DNA of 64,000 nucleotides from Lumbricus terrestris. Taxonomy: Eukaryota; Annelida; Clitellata; Crassiclitellata; Lumbricidae. Positions 45,065 to 58,700 of this stretch are shown in pieces. Each line of letters starts with the position of its first letter. Positions within the stretch are counted from its first letter, which is position 1. The position numbers and the translations under genes are program-made. The stretch spans positions 29,272,677-29,336,676 of the forward strand of contig OX457046.1 of NCBI GenBank assembly GCA_949752735.1. The letters run 5' to 3'. The notes below the pieces were generated by a model. It searched no databases, had not been told where the DNA came from, and saw only the letters and a list, made by a program, of their open reading frames with translations.

Positions 45065-45283
45065 TTAAGACTGATCGGAGTCGTAGCGGGCGGCGCTCGC
45101 ATCGTCCGCCTCTTGCGCCGCCGCGTCGTCGGTGGGGAGGACTGCTGCCAGGAGGGGGTGGCCGTTGGTCGGGGAGTCCGACAGTGGAGACGAGGCGGAA
45201 GTGATGCTTCCGACGGAGGGCGCCCTGGCGACGCTTCCGTCTGGCTTCTGAACGAGACCCATGAACGACGCCGTGTCCTGGAT
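45065..45283 (-). CDS. PLCL: PLCL last coding exon with stop
   Basis: 219 nt including TAA at 45065-45067, acceptor GTTTCAG. It opens with [19 protein letters not shown] and becomes a Ser/Pro/Ala/Asp-rich low-complexity tail ending in YDSDQS. It is GC-rich compared with its surroundings. The tail is not conserved with vertebrates beyond the first few residues. A possible AATAAA on the minus strand lies near 44510. Confidence 0.85.
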   Translation of the reverse strand: MQDTASFMGLVQKPDGSVARAPSVGSITSASSPLSDSPTNGHPLLAAVLPTDDAAAQEADDASAARYDSDQS

Positions 45284-48200
45284 CTGAAACCGATCAACCA
45301 GAACCGTCTTACAAAGCCTTTGTTTACAAGCACATCGTGTAGGCGCGGTGGTGTAGGGGTGTGTTCGCTGCCTTGGAGCCGGAAGGTTTCGGGTTCGAAT
45401 CCACCTCAAGCCGCCTTGCAGGGACTCTGAGCAAGTCCTTCACTCGCAATTGCTAGTGCGTTTCGGCGTGAAACTACGATTCAGTGTCGGCGTTGCAGTT
45501 GGGAGCGCCTGTGAGTAGTAATCTTAAAGGGGCGTTTATGCATATTGTACATAAATGTTGTATTGAAGCTGCATATAAAGCCAACTAATGCCACAGCTGG
45601 GGTGCTATAACAAGTGATCATACATAATTATATACACTAATTCGTTCATTCATTCATTCAAAAATTTCTCTAGTGCCTCTTCAAGTGGACTACTAAGAAG
45701 CGCTTTCGACTATAAAACGACAAAAAATACAGTTATTGAGTTGAATAAGAAATTCTTGGTATTGGTGTAAGTTGGGAATGAAATGGCAAATCCTGCAGTA
45801 TATTCATGCATTCATTCAATAATTTCTAAGTGAAACTACTCACAGAGCTACTCCCGACTTTAGCATGGCAAAACGGACGGTTTAAAGTTGAATACAAATT
45901 CTTCAGTAAGATACCCGGGAGGCAGACGAACTCCAGTGGGAGCCTATTCCGGACCACTGGACCCACCAAGGAAATGGTTCGATTCTGCATGGTTGCAGTT
46001 TGTGCAGCGCTAATGGCGACAGGCAACTTAAATAGCACCACTTCAAGCGAGACCCTGAGACCAGTTTCTGATGCAAGTAGTAGCGGTAGTGCTAGTAGTA
46101 CCAGCAGCAGTAGCAGCAGCAGTAGTAGCAGTATTACAAGTGACAATGCTATCAGCAGTAGCTGGCAGCATCAGAACAAGTAGAAAATCCAGTATTTCAC
46201 ATCTTACGGCTGCCAGGACCGCTGATGTTGCCTTCCCTTTTCTGTAGACTTGAGACTAGCACTACCTGGCACTATTGGCATGGACTGGTAAAAGCAGAGC
46301 TTTTGCAGTAAGATGACCCATGAAACTGCTGTGCTGCAGAGGTAACGTTGTGTTTAAATTCTGTTAGATGCAATTCTTCTGCCGAGGCCAAATACCTGTT
46401 TCATGTCCTCCAGGCATTTGATCTTTGCCTGCCTTAGTAGGTCGGCCTGACCCTTGAGAACTCGAACGTTCCACGCAAAATTCTCCACAGCCTACAACGA
46501 TAAAGGCCAACCATAATTATGTGTCATCAACAGCAGTTTCATCAACATCAGTAACATCAACATGCACAAGTATCGGAATAAACTTAACCTGGGACAGAAA
46601 ATATCACTAAATTCAATTCCATTCTTACTTTGGTTCCTCTGCTTAAACAATAAACAAAACAGTGCTGTGTAAATTCATGTAGTAGCAATTCCTTTATTCA
46701 CTCATTCACTACAAAGATTTATATAGCACTTCTTCAAGAATTACTACTCAAAGGTGCTCCCGAACCCATAAATATCTACCACAGACACAGACAAATATGC
46801 ACGCATGGCTTTGTTGGTTGGTTCTGCTCCAACATACAAGAAAAGCTATTTCTGCAACAGGCTCAACTCAGTCAGGTCGGTTGGTCACTTCGTTCTACCG
46901 CCCGTGGAGATCTCCTGGTCCTTCACTACCACATGTCAACATTGTGCATTGGTCTTTCCGCTTTTTGGAACAATCTTCCAGTTAACGTTTGAGCTACCCC
47001 TTAGAACTCCACTCAAGTTATTTTTTCCAGCTATGTTAAAACACAGGTTCCTTAGATATCTATGTTCAATAGCATTTATAGAATATTTGAAGAATGCCTA
47101 AATGCACTTTACAAATACACAAACATACATTATTACAATTACATACAAGAACATATATACACACACATACATAACATAACATAGCAGTATATACTGGGAC
47201 GCATGCATACATACAACTTCAGCAGAAGTCAAAAAATTATGCTTACGATATTAAAGTTAATAATAAAATGCGCTCAAAACTCCATTGACTTCCTCTCAAC
47301 GACTAAGAGAATTTTGCCATAACCTTTTGGCGTCAGAAAAATAGCAGAGTGCAATTGAGGAAATCTCTGGAAGTAAATAAGATGAACCTTGTTCAGTTTC
47401 TTTCCTTTCAAGCCATGCTGCGTAGCGAGATTCTGTAGTTCTTCATGACATTCCATCGCACTAGAACGTGCACTTATTAGCTATCAACACAAGAAGAACT
47501 TAATCACTTATTAGCTATCAACGCAAGAAGAACTTAATCACTTATTAGCTATCAACACAAGAAGAACTTAATCACTTATTAGCTATCAACACAAGAAGAA
47601 CTTAATCACTTATTAGCTATCAACGCAAGAAGAACTTAATCACTTATTAGCTATCAACACAAGAAGAACTTAATCACTTATTAGCTATCAACACAAGAAG
47701 AACTTAATCACTTATTAGCTATCAACACAAGAAGAACTTAATCACTTATTAGCTATCAACACAAGAAGAACTTAATCACTTATTAGCTATCAACACAAGA
47801 AGAACTTAATCACTTATTAGCTATCAACACAAGAAGAACTTAATCACTTATTAGCTATCAACACAAGAAGAACTTAATCACTTATTAGCTATCAACACAA
47901 GAAGAACTTAATCACTTATTAGCTATCAACACAAGAAGAACTTAATCACTTATTAGCTATCAACACAAGAAGAACTTAATCACTTATTAGCAATCAACAC
48001 AAGGAGAACTTAATGACTTATTAGCTATCAACACAAGAAGAACTTAATCACTTATTAGCTATCAACACAAGAAGAACTTAATCACTTATTAGCTATCAAC
48101 GCAAGAAGAACTTAATCACTTATTAGCTATCAACACAAGAAGAACTTAATCACTTATTAGCTATCAACACAAGAAGAACTTAATCACTTATTAGCTATCA

Positions 48201-49640
48201 ACACAAGAAGAACTTAATCACTTATTAGCTATCAACACAAGAAGAACTTAATCACTTATTAGCTATCAACACAAGAAGAACTTAATCACTTATTAGCTAT
48301 CAACACAAGAAGAACTTAATCACTTATTAGCTATCAACACAAGAAGAACTTAATCACTTATTAGCTATCAACACAAGAAGAACTTAATCACTTATTAGCT
48401 ATCAACACAAGAAGAACTTAATCACTTATTAGCTATCAACACAAGAAGAACTTAATCACTTATTAGCAATCAACACAAGGAGAACTTAATGACTTATTAG
48501 CTATCAACACAAGAAGAACTTAATCACTTATTAGCTATCAACACAAGAAGAACTTAATCACTTATTAGCTATCAACACAAGAAGAACTTAATCACTTATT
48601 AGCTATCAACACAAGAAGAACTTAATCACTTATTAGCTATCAACACAAGAAGAACTTAATCACTTATTAGCTATCAACACAAGAAGAACTTAATCACTTA
48701 TTAGCAATCAACACAAGGAGAACTTAATGACTTATTAGCAATCAACACAAGGAGAACTTAATGACTTATTAGCAATCAACACAAGGAGAACTTAATCACT
48801 TATTAGCAATCAGCAGATAAAGCACTTAATCACATATTGGCCACCAACAAATAAAGTATTTAATTAATTATTATTTCTATTTATCCTAAAGTCTTGCTTG
48901 GATGAATTGTATGAGGACTTAGCACCAGTTTATAAGCATAAATTGAGACACAATGGTCTATTCAAATGAGTACCTCCAAAATTCAGCTATGAGGAACTAT
49001 CATTCACTTCCAAGCATATGCTTGTAAAGAGAGCCAAATATATTTACAGAGAATTGCATAAGTGAGTTTTACTACTAGGATAAGATAATATTTTTCTAAT
49101 ATGAATAGAATAGTTAGTTTCGCAAAACACACCTTTTCACAGACTTCGTCAGCTTTTCCTATGAGATTCCTGCTCTCCTCGACAAACTGTATGCACAAAA
49201 TATATATTCACAAAATATCAAAAATAGCAAAGCGTTATAATCAAATTTTGCACAGAAGTGAGCAAAAAAAGTTGTAGTGCTCACGGACTTCATGCATTAA
49301 TTAACTGCAAAGTGGGGTGCATGATAGCCTCATGGTTAGGATGCAAAGCTGCCAAAGGAGAGGAGGGGTTCAATTCCCATTTGTTATTATTACTGTTGGT
49401 CTTATTGTTGTTGTGCTAACAGGAATTTGCAGCATTGCATCCTCTATGACTTAATAATAATCCAGTTGTTATTGTTCTCTAACGTGTTATTGTTCTCTAA
49501 CATGTTATTTTTCCCTAACTTCTAATAGTTAAAAACATGAACAGAAAAGAATACATGTAAACAACACTTGAAATCAATTTTTTTAAATATGAAGATAACA
49601 ACTAACAGTCACAAAAGTTGACAGAGCCAAGTTAGTAATA

Positions 49641-49722
<82 letters not shown>

Positions 49723-52700
49723 CTTCTAATAGTTGTAAACACAAAAAGAAAATAATACATCTAAGTAACACCGTTAATTTAAAAAAAATACATGAAACTG
49801 TAACAAACCGTCTCAAAAGTTGATAAAGCCTTCTTCAGGACTTCTGGCAAAGGACCGTGGACTCGAATCGATGGATACTGTATAAACAAGGCAGAAGAAA
49901 TACAAAATCACACTGCATTAAATTAGAATTTGTATTTCGGAAACTACAAGTCATTCATACAAGATTAGATTTTTAAGTTCCAAAATACTATATTTCTTTT
50001 CTGTGAGATAAATTTCTTTAAACTGTTGCGTTACTTGATTACTTAACCGCACATGTACAGTACCATACAATACCACACTGTAGAAATCTTTGGGTCCAAT
50101 GCACTGGGAGTGCCTCTGATTGGTGTGCACTCATGAGAGGCGCTATATCAATGCAAAGATACAATACAATGCAATACAATACAATGCAATGCAATATAAT
50201 AACCGATTCAAGTTTTAGACTAAACAGAAACTTTACTGTTTCACAAGATTAATGGTGGACATAATATTATTATTATATACTTTACTCCCTTTGTTCTCAA
50301 AATCTCTACCTCCTCCTCCTCATGTTCGCAACTCTCTTAGAGAGACTGTCTTACCTGCTTCAGTCAACCTAGAGTTCTAATGGTTGCCTGACCTCAATGT
50401 GTACGACTGAGTTTTGTAAGGAGGACATTATAAAAATTGCAGTGGCATTGTATTGTATCGTATTTAATCAATAGCATTGTATTGCATTTAATAAATAGTA
50501 TTGTATTGCATCGTATTCAATCAATGGAACTGTATTGTATTTATTCAATGGTATTGTATTGTATCCCATTAAATCAATGGTATTGCACTGTTTTTAATCA
50601 ATGGCATTGTAGTGTATTAAATGGTATTGTACTGTAACTCATTTAATCAATGTCATTGTATTGTATCGTATTCAATCAACGGCATTGCATAATTGTATTG
50701 TATTTACAGAGACCGACATTGTCTGCCATCGACTCTTACGTTTTCCTTCAAGACAATGGACATGGAAACACTATCGGAGGAGTTCTGGATCCTCGTGAGC
50801 AGCGCTCTCATTGTCTGCTTGATGTTGGAGATTGGAGCGAGTCCACACGACTCCTTCAGCGACATCAACGACAATTGAACTTTGTCGCTAAAGTCGGTGG
50901 CATCACGAAGAGGCTGCGACACGGCCTAAGAATAACAAAACACTCAAACTATAAATTAACATTAAATTGTATTGTATTGTGTATAAAATAGATGTAAAAA
51001 ACGATGGAAACGGAATAAAAAACGGTAAAAAACGTGTTTTTTTTCGAAAAAAAAAAAAACGACAAAAAAACGGAGACGGTAAATAATTTAGCTTCGCTAC
51101 ATCTAAAACCGCATTTTAACCTTGAAAACATTGATTAGAAACCTACTACACGCAGGCTATCTCTTAAATGATGATGTTAAACGATGAAATAATGACTTTA
51201 GTTAGCTGAATCCTTGAGAGTTGGCAGGAAACATAAGGAATATCAAAAATTAAAATTACGGAAAATAATAGCAGAAAGTAAATGAATAAATAAAGTTAAA
51301 GAAAAAATAAAAAAAGATAAAAAACGATGGGAAAAATAAAAAACGAAAAAAACGACGTTTTTTGAAAGAATAAAAAATGGAAAAAAACGTTTTTTACAAC
51401 TATGGTGTATAAGCATTTATTAAGCACCTCTTACAGACTAGCTATTCAGAGGTGCTCTCAGCGTGACAGCCCCGAGGAAATAAAAAGACTTCAAGCAGCG
51501 AAGAGCTGAAGATGACACCCCCCAATAAGAACTTACTACTTACGGATAGTGGGAGGGAGGTTTGCTAGACAGTTGACTCAACTATTGTTGGTCACGTTGG
51601 TGTACGGAAAGTTGGAAACGGAAGGCTGTGGGTTTAAATCCACCTCAATGTGCTGCGTAGGGACCGTGAGTGAGTCGTTCACACGCAATTGCTCATGGCA
51701 TGAAACTCCCGTTCAGTGTCCGTGCTGTAGCCGGGAGCGTTTCCGAGAAGTTATCTAGAAGGGGTAGGGTACTATAACAAGTGCTCATATGAATATGCGC
51801 ATAAATTATACACATTATAAGTGTACTGACTGTACACTGTTAGTGGGAAGATGCGATGGTGAGGGAGAGGACTATTACACAGTTGACTCATATATTACTC
51901 ACCATTGAAAATAAAACGAAAGATCACATCTAAAAAAATTATATAAACTATATTTTTAAAAGTCTGTAACTTCAAGAACTAATAGGGTACCGATATCAAA
52001 GTTCTTATTCTTAAAAACCTCTTACATGCTCCAATTGAAAACAACTGAAACATAAATCTTTGGCTGTAAAGATCAGATTAAAGAACAGACTAAAGAACAG
52101 ATTAAAGATTAGCTTAAAGAACAGATTAAAGAACAGACTAAAGAACAGATTAAAGATCAGCTTAAAGAACAGATTACAAATCAGATTAAAGTCATGAAGT
52201 CTATGGGTAAGGTGATTGATTAGCCCAGTCTGGCATTACCATAGGTGGTAAAACAACATTAAGATGCGTCTTTCATTGATTAATAGGTGGCGCCTCTGGC
52301 ATGTGTACTCAGTCCACTGTGACAATATCAACATGGTACAACTGTGAGAACTTCCTATTAGGTTTCTTTAAGGGGTGTTATATAAATTCTTGAAATGAAC
52401 AAGTGAATGGATGAACCACTAGAATACGAGACCTTGAAGGTTTCGTCGACAGTTTTTATTCCAAGCGTTTTCATGCACGGATATTCGCCTTGGCGTTTCT
52501 TCCTTCGAAGCAGTGAAGCGCGTCTTGTTGTCTTCTGCAAATTAAACAATACAGAACATCTCTTTAGCAGAATAACAAAGCAAAAGTATAGATAGCATAA
52601 CACTTAAATGTCCAATAGAAAATATATGTGATCACATGCACTATACTCTGTGCATCTGCTACCATTTTTATCTAGTTTGTTTTACAAGAGCTTGCAGTCT

Positions 52701-55700
52701 TCCACTGGTAATAGCTAACAAATAGTTTCTGTCAGACTACTACTACAATAATAATAATAATAATAATAATAATTACGACAATTTATATGGCGCAGTAACA
52801 CAGTTACAAGGGCGCCTCACTATGAATAAAATTGAATGTAAAACAAAAACACATTCGGTTTTTGCCTTAATCTTAAGTCTACATATTCAAATGTTGTCTT
52901 TAAATTTTCTACGATACTTTAAACAACTTCAATCACCAAGGATAGCAGATGGCCTTTTGAAAACACACATCACAAAACGATTACGATAATAGAAATAAAA
53001 GAAAATAAAGTACACGACGAATGAATTCGATGTGTGGATGAGATATATTGATCGACGTACGCCTCCCCCTTTCTTATTCGTGATCGCCAAATGAACGAAC
53101 AGCGTGCAGTTTGGTATCGTCTCACCCGTATTCGACCGTAACCTTATGTGCCTGTAACCTGCAAAAGAAAGCACACACGGTCTGGCTCAATAAAATTGTC
53201 AAAACAAATCTAACACTGGATGCATTATGCAGCTCAATAAGAGCGGAAATAAAACCACATTGACTAAAAAAATCAGAGCAATAACATTATTTTTTCAGAT
53301 TTTTTAAATTGGATCTCACCAAGAATAAAAAAAACTGTTTAGCCTACACTAGCTAGCAGGTGTCATCATGAGTAAAAACTCAAATTTACACCAGAACTAG
53401 ATGAAACAAGTTAAAAAACCCAAAATTTACATCAGTTTGCACTAATCTAATCTAATCTGATATAAAAAAACCTTCACAATGCCATAATCGCAATGCACAA
53501 ATCATTGATCAATAGAAATAGAAGACAGGCCACAGGCAAGTTCCTTGCTGCTAACGGAATCAGGAACATTGAACACTTTACTAAATTTTTATTTTGAATA
53601 CCTAACATGTAAAACATCAACTTTGGACAAGAATCCATTGGCTGGACACTGCGAGTGTATGTGTGGAACTGATGACTCTTCAAGTGATCTATTATTCAAG
53701 CTGTGTTCATTTTCAGCTGGCTGTTTTGTTAAACTGACTTAACCCATTACCGACCAAAGTGTAGTAAATAACATGGGAATTCATATACCCTCAGTCAGTA
53801 AAGGGCTAAGCATCATACGGATTAGCCTGGGCAGCACTACGAGTGCCAGTCCCAAGCCTGGATAAAGGAGGATGGCAACTACTACTACTACTAGAGCAGA
53901 AATCTTGCAGGGCGCTACATAAATTTTCATAATGATTGAAAGAATTAATGAATGAATGAGGGTTTATTTATTTATGTATTTACTTATTTATCCATTTCTA
54001 CAGCGCCCCTCAAGCCTCTGGACAGCACGAGGTTATTCGGTAAATGGTGTATGCTTGTTTGTTTGAAACAGCACTTGTTATAGCACCCCCTCAAGCTCTC
54101 TACTCAGAGGCGCTCCCGACTACAGCGAGGACACTGCATCGGAGTTTCACGCTGAAGCGCCCAAGCAATTGCGAGTGAAAGACTTGCTCAAGGTCCCTAT
54201 GCGGCGACTTGAGGTGGATTCGAACCTCGAACCTTCCGGCTTCAAGACAATGACGCCACCACTACACCATCGCACCCCACTTACCCGGTTGCATGCATTC
54301 GAATGGTATCGTGTACTGTCCTATGAATTCATCGCCGATGAAGTCGTCGTCAAGTACGGCAAAACGAACGAGCGCCATTTCCGGCAAATTGACTTGAAAC
54401 TCGAAACTTTCGTCAAATATTGGATTTGCTAACAGACAAAAAAAACAATCCGCTGCATTCAGTCATTGTACGGTAAAAGTGAAACTGTAAGGCATAAAAT
54501 GATGCAATGCACAAAGTGATATAATGGCGATTACCAACTCACTCATCACTACATGTATCCTTGGTCAGTATGATCTTTTGTAGTACATTTCAGAAATAAA
54601 TTTAAGCATAAAAGCTTAAATCCTTTATCACAGACGTTTATATAGCACAACCCCTTCAAGGTAACCACTCTGGGTTACTGCTGACCCAACACTGGCTAAA
54701 AAGGACAGTCTTAAGGTTGCAATAAAGTGGATTAGAGTTCAGAGTGAACCAAAGTTAAGATTTGAACGTTTATATGGAAACCATGAATCATTTAAGAATC
54801 ATTTCCAACCAAAAAAGTATGAGAATGGGAACGCCGAACCCCTCCCCCCCATAGCACCACCCCATTTTGCACCTTGGAACACTACTTGCTGCAATATTGC
54901 CACTGGTCCACCATTAAAAAAAATGATGCCTCTGGTATATGGTAAGCATATTTTCACTGCACCAGACCTATCAACAGCAGGGATGCAACTCTGGATTTTG
55001 ATCGAAAAACCTAGATCTAGGTGGAAAAAACTATGAGTGGCATCACTAATCAACAGTTCAACACAGAATTTCCAGTCAGAAATGCATTTTTTTTAAATGT
55101 AAGGAATCCAAAAAATCTATGCAACACCTGTAAAAAGTCTCTGGCTAGAAACACCATGTTATAAACTGGAATAATGAGTTGACATACAAATGCATGATCA
55201 TTGATCAACCACAACCTAGCACGAAGTCACTAAAATATACCCGCAAGTCGAACACAACGTACAAGGTTGAAGATGAACAATGAGACCACGTTCAACTCTA
55301 CTCTTAAGACAGTTCTCTTTATCCAGAGTTGAGTCGGGAGCGCTTCTGAGTAGATGGTCTTGAAGAGGAGCTATATAAATCTCTTACAAGAATGAACGAA
55401 TACTCCAAAAATACACAACATTAAAGATGAACAACACTAAAGATGAACAACACTAAAGATGAACAACACTAAATATGAACAACACTAAAGATGAACAACA
55501 CTAAAGATGAACAACACTAAAGATGAACTTGTAGCACAAAAGATGAACTTGTAACACAAAAGATGAACTTGTAACACTAAAGATGAACAACACTAGAGAT
55601 GAACAACACCTCATAACATCGATTCAAAACACATACCATACCAAACCACCATCCACTGCAATTCCTACCCATCAAAGAGCAGACCAGACCCAGTGACTTG

Positions 55701-58700
55701 TAGCCAATACCAGGTTATTAGTCTCTGCAATCACGGACCGCACTTCACCTGGCGCCTATTCAAGGCCGTAGCCAGGATTTGATTTCGGGGGTGTTTTCCT
55801 TCCGAAAAACTGATGATTTTTTTCAGTCATCCGGCCGATTTTTTTTTCAGTCAACCGGCCAAAATCGTCAGAAAATGTCACCAATTTCCCTTCCTTCCTA
55901 AAAAACTGATGACCTTTTTTTAGTCATCCGGTCGAAATCGTCAGAAAATGTCACCAATTAATTTCATTTTTTTACATTTTCCATTTCGGGGGGTGTTTTC
56001 ATGGTTTTATTTCATGGTTTTTACATCATGTGCTCGTAAATGCATTCTATTATTTTTTCCATTTTCCATTTCGGGGGGTGTTCAAACACCCAAAACACCC
56101 CCTAGCTACTGCCTTGCGCCGATTGTTCCCCGAGCAAACTCTCACCTGAATGCTGAACCGTTTTCGTGCGCTCCTCAACACAATCAGCCGGGATGCCAAA
56201 TATTTCAACCGTCACATATGGATCGACCGTATTTCCCTTGGCGCCAGATGCCTTTGGTTTCGGCAGCTGCTGACCGCTTATGATCTGTTACCGGAAACGA
56301 CAGAAAAACATCGAAATAGATGAGGACAACGACGGCACTAATTCATGAAAATTTAATTTCCGAACACCTGTTCATCTGATTTATTAATAAACTGCATTCA
56401 TATCTGCATTTTTCGCTTGGCGTGGGTCAGGAGCACCTATGAGTGGGAGATCTTTAATGGAGTCATATAAATTTTGATTTATTAAGTATTACGCTACCAA
56501 GGTCACTAAATCAGAATCCAGGACACAAGAGCTGTTGTTCAAGGTCTTACACAATTTGACTCCGGAAGGGTGAAACATGTACACTCTACATAGCGGGCTG
56601 TGTGCTCTAATTATCAGCTATCATGCCCCATAAAAACATCATTAGTCTGTTCTTTGTCTTCTCACGAATTCATCAGATGAATAATTAATTAATTACCTCT
56701 GCGGCAAATAATTTATCTCGGATTCTGTCAATTACAGAAACAGACAAGAAAGGAGTCTTCTGTCTAGCGCACTTTCATTATTCTGATAAATTAGCAACAC
56801 GGCAGGTAATCTCTAAGGTTTCCATTTCGAAATGGAAAAAAAATCCGTTGCTCTTCTTAACACCTGCATGAAATGGCAGCTCCATTTGAAACGAAAGACC
56901 ACCAGGGGGCAAAGAAAACTAAATGCAGAATAATTAATTGGCCCATATCAAATGGTGTTTGCTATCTTGACCTTTTGGACAACATGGCTTCTTATACAGA
57001 AACAGACATTTGCCCTAAAACACTCACTGTCTTAGGACGAGTCTGCTGAACAGAGGAAAAAAGTGACTCTGCATCTTGGAGAGGCACTCTTGCAACCTAA
57101 GAAGCACCTTGGTACCTATAAAAGGTTAATTTTACACCCTTGAAGGGTGCCTCAGTGTCCTTGTGAGGCAGCTTTGCACTCCTACAAAGCGCTAAATAAA
57201 AAAATTAAAATACAAACACAATGTTGCTAACCGATGTAAATATTCAATGTAATGACATTCAACATCATGCTAAATACACTAGCGCAGAGAGCCACTCTGA
57301 GTAGATATCTTGAAGAGGTGCTATACAAATTCTGACAATGAATGAATGAATGAATGAATGAATGAACGAGTGAATGAATGAATGAATGTTAGAAGCAGCA
57401 TACTTTGACGTGTAGTATCTGAGGTGAGACACCAGGAATGATGTCCCTCGTATTAGCGCTGAAGTATGCGATCTCCTCTCTCATGACGGCCGGCTTCAGC
57501 ACGTACCCAGATGAACCGTTCTGCATGAACCGTCCATCGTTCAGATCCATCATCAAACCACAAGTCTGGTAGTTCAGAGCGACTACACAACAACAACAAA
57601 CAACAGTTTGTAGTGAAACACCACATATTAAACGAATCTGTTAACATTTGTTTTTAATCGTTAATGTTTGAGAGTATCATAAATGTAATTGGAAATTTTA
57701 ACCAAAGTTCTTCTAAGATGGTTGGCCTGTTCAGTTTAACGATACTGTGTGGTAACAAAGACCGTTAGCGCCACCCTCCTCCTTTATCCAGGCTTGGGAC
57801 TGGCACTGTCAGAGCGCAGACAGTGGTGGAAATGGAGGATGGATGCATGCTGTTAATAAAGTCCTGCACGAGATCAATGGCTATAAACTGGAGCATCCAT
57901 TCATTGATTTAAGGTGAGCTTGTCTATTATCAGACAACAGATCTATAAAATTTATTTGTACCCATCATTGCCAAATGCCTGGTGTCAGGAACTGTTGTCT
58001 CACAGTGCTTAATTATGTAGGGTGCTACCATTGATATCTACAAGTGTAAATGGTGTATCTATTTCGTAACTAACTTTACCAAAAACCAGTACATGGCTCA
58101 TGTCTTACTATGAAAATGCTCGCTCGTTATTCCCATGGTTAGCCTTTGACTACATTGTACCCAATGGTACGCTTCACCACTGTCCTCATTTATTTTTGAC
58201 TGCTAATAAATGCTTGGCACATTATCTATTATATTGGTGCTAGAAGAGTTACTAGATAACATAAGCTTACTGTGCTATGAAACTCAAGTATAAGATATCA
58301 AGCGTACCTGCTGAATTGAACTTCCATAGAACAGAAGGTAAGATTCACCATAGTTCCTCCATATTACAGGACTTGCCATTACTTTGTCCCTTTTCACGGA
58401 ATCATAAAACCCCTCTGCTCAATTATAGTCTCACTTGCCTCTCATCCAGCATATGCACTCTACAAATCTGGGATCCCAATTGCTATTGAAGACTACAACT
58501 CAACTTTTCCGATCTTAAAGCAATGAACCAGCCAACAAAAACAGAGTGACAGGCAAAATCGAATTCCCACAGCCACGTAACCCTTGAAAGTGAATTTCTG
58601 CTCTCACAGCGTCAATACTACAGATAGTTTTACAGACAAGTGCGTCAATAACAAAGCACCATGTTAGTGCATACCGAGCTGACACCCGCAGTTCCAAAGG

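Noticed and set aside
44532..45068. 178-codon ORF rich in His-Thr-Asn-Thr repeats
   Set aside because: It is a reading of the 17-bp minisatellite; all three forward frames stay open because 17-bp units cycle through the frames.
45338..45410. Possible tRNA gene (clear A and B boxes)
   Set aside because: It is the head of a SINE with the family's centre and tail; cloverleaf arms are not all present and several other copies exist.
47388..47463. Shorter PLCL exon after the TTCTAG acceptor
   Set aside because: It would begin one base into a codon while the previous exon ends in phase 0, and about seven residues expected from the family would be missing.
47473..48815. CRISPR-like regular repeats
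   Set aside because: The 34-bp units abut directly with no unique spacers, and the context is an intron of an animal gene.
50708..50739. Longer version of the PLCL exon ending at 50708
   Set aside because: That donor leaves two bases, which would misframe the next exon; the GTAAGA donor at 50738-50739 gives phase 0 and matches family spacing.
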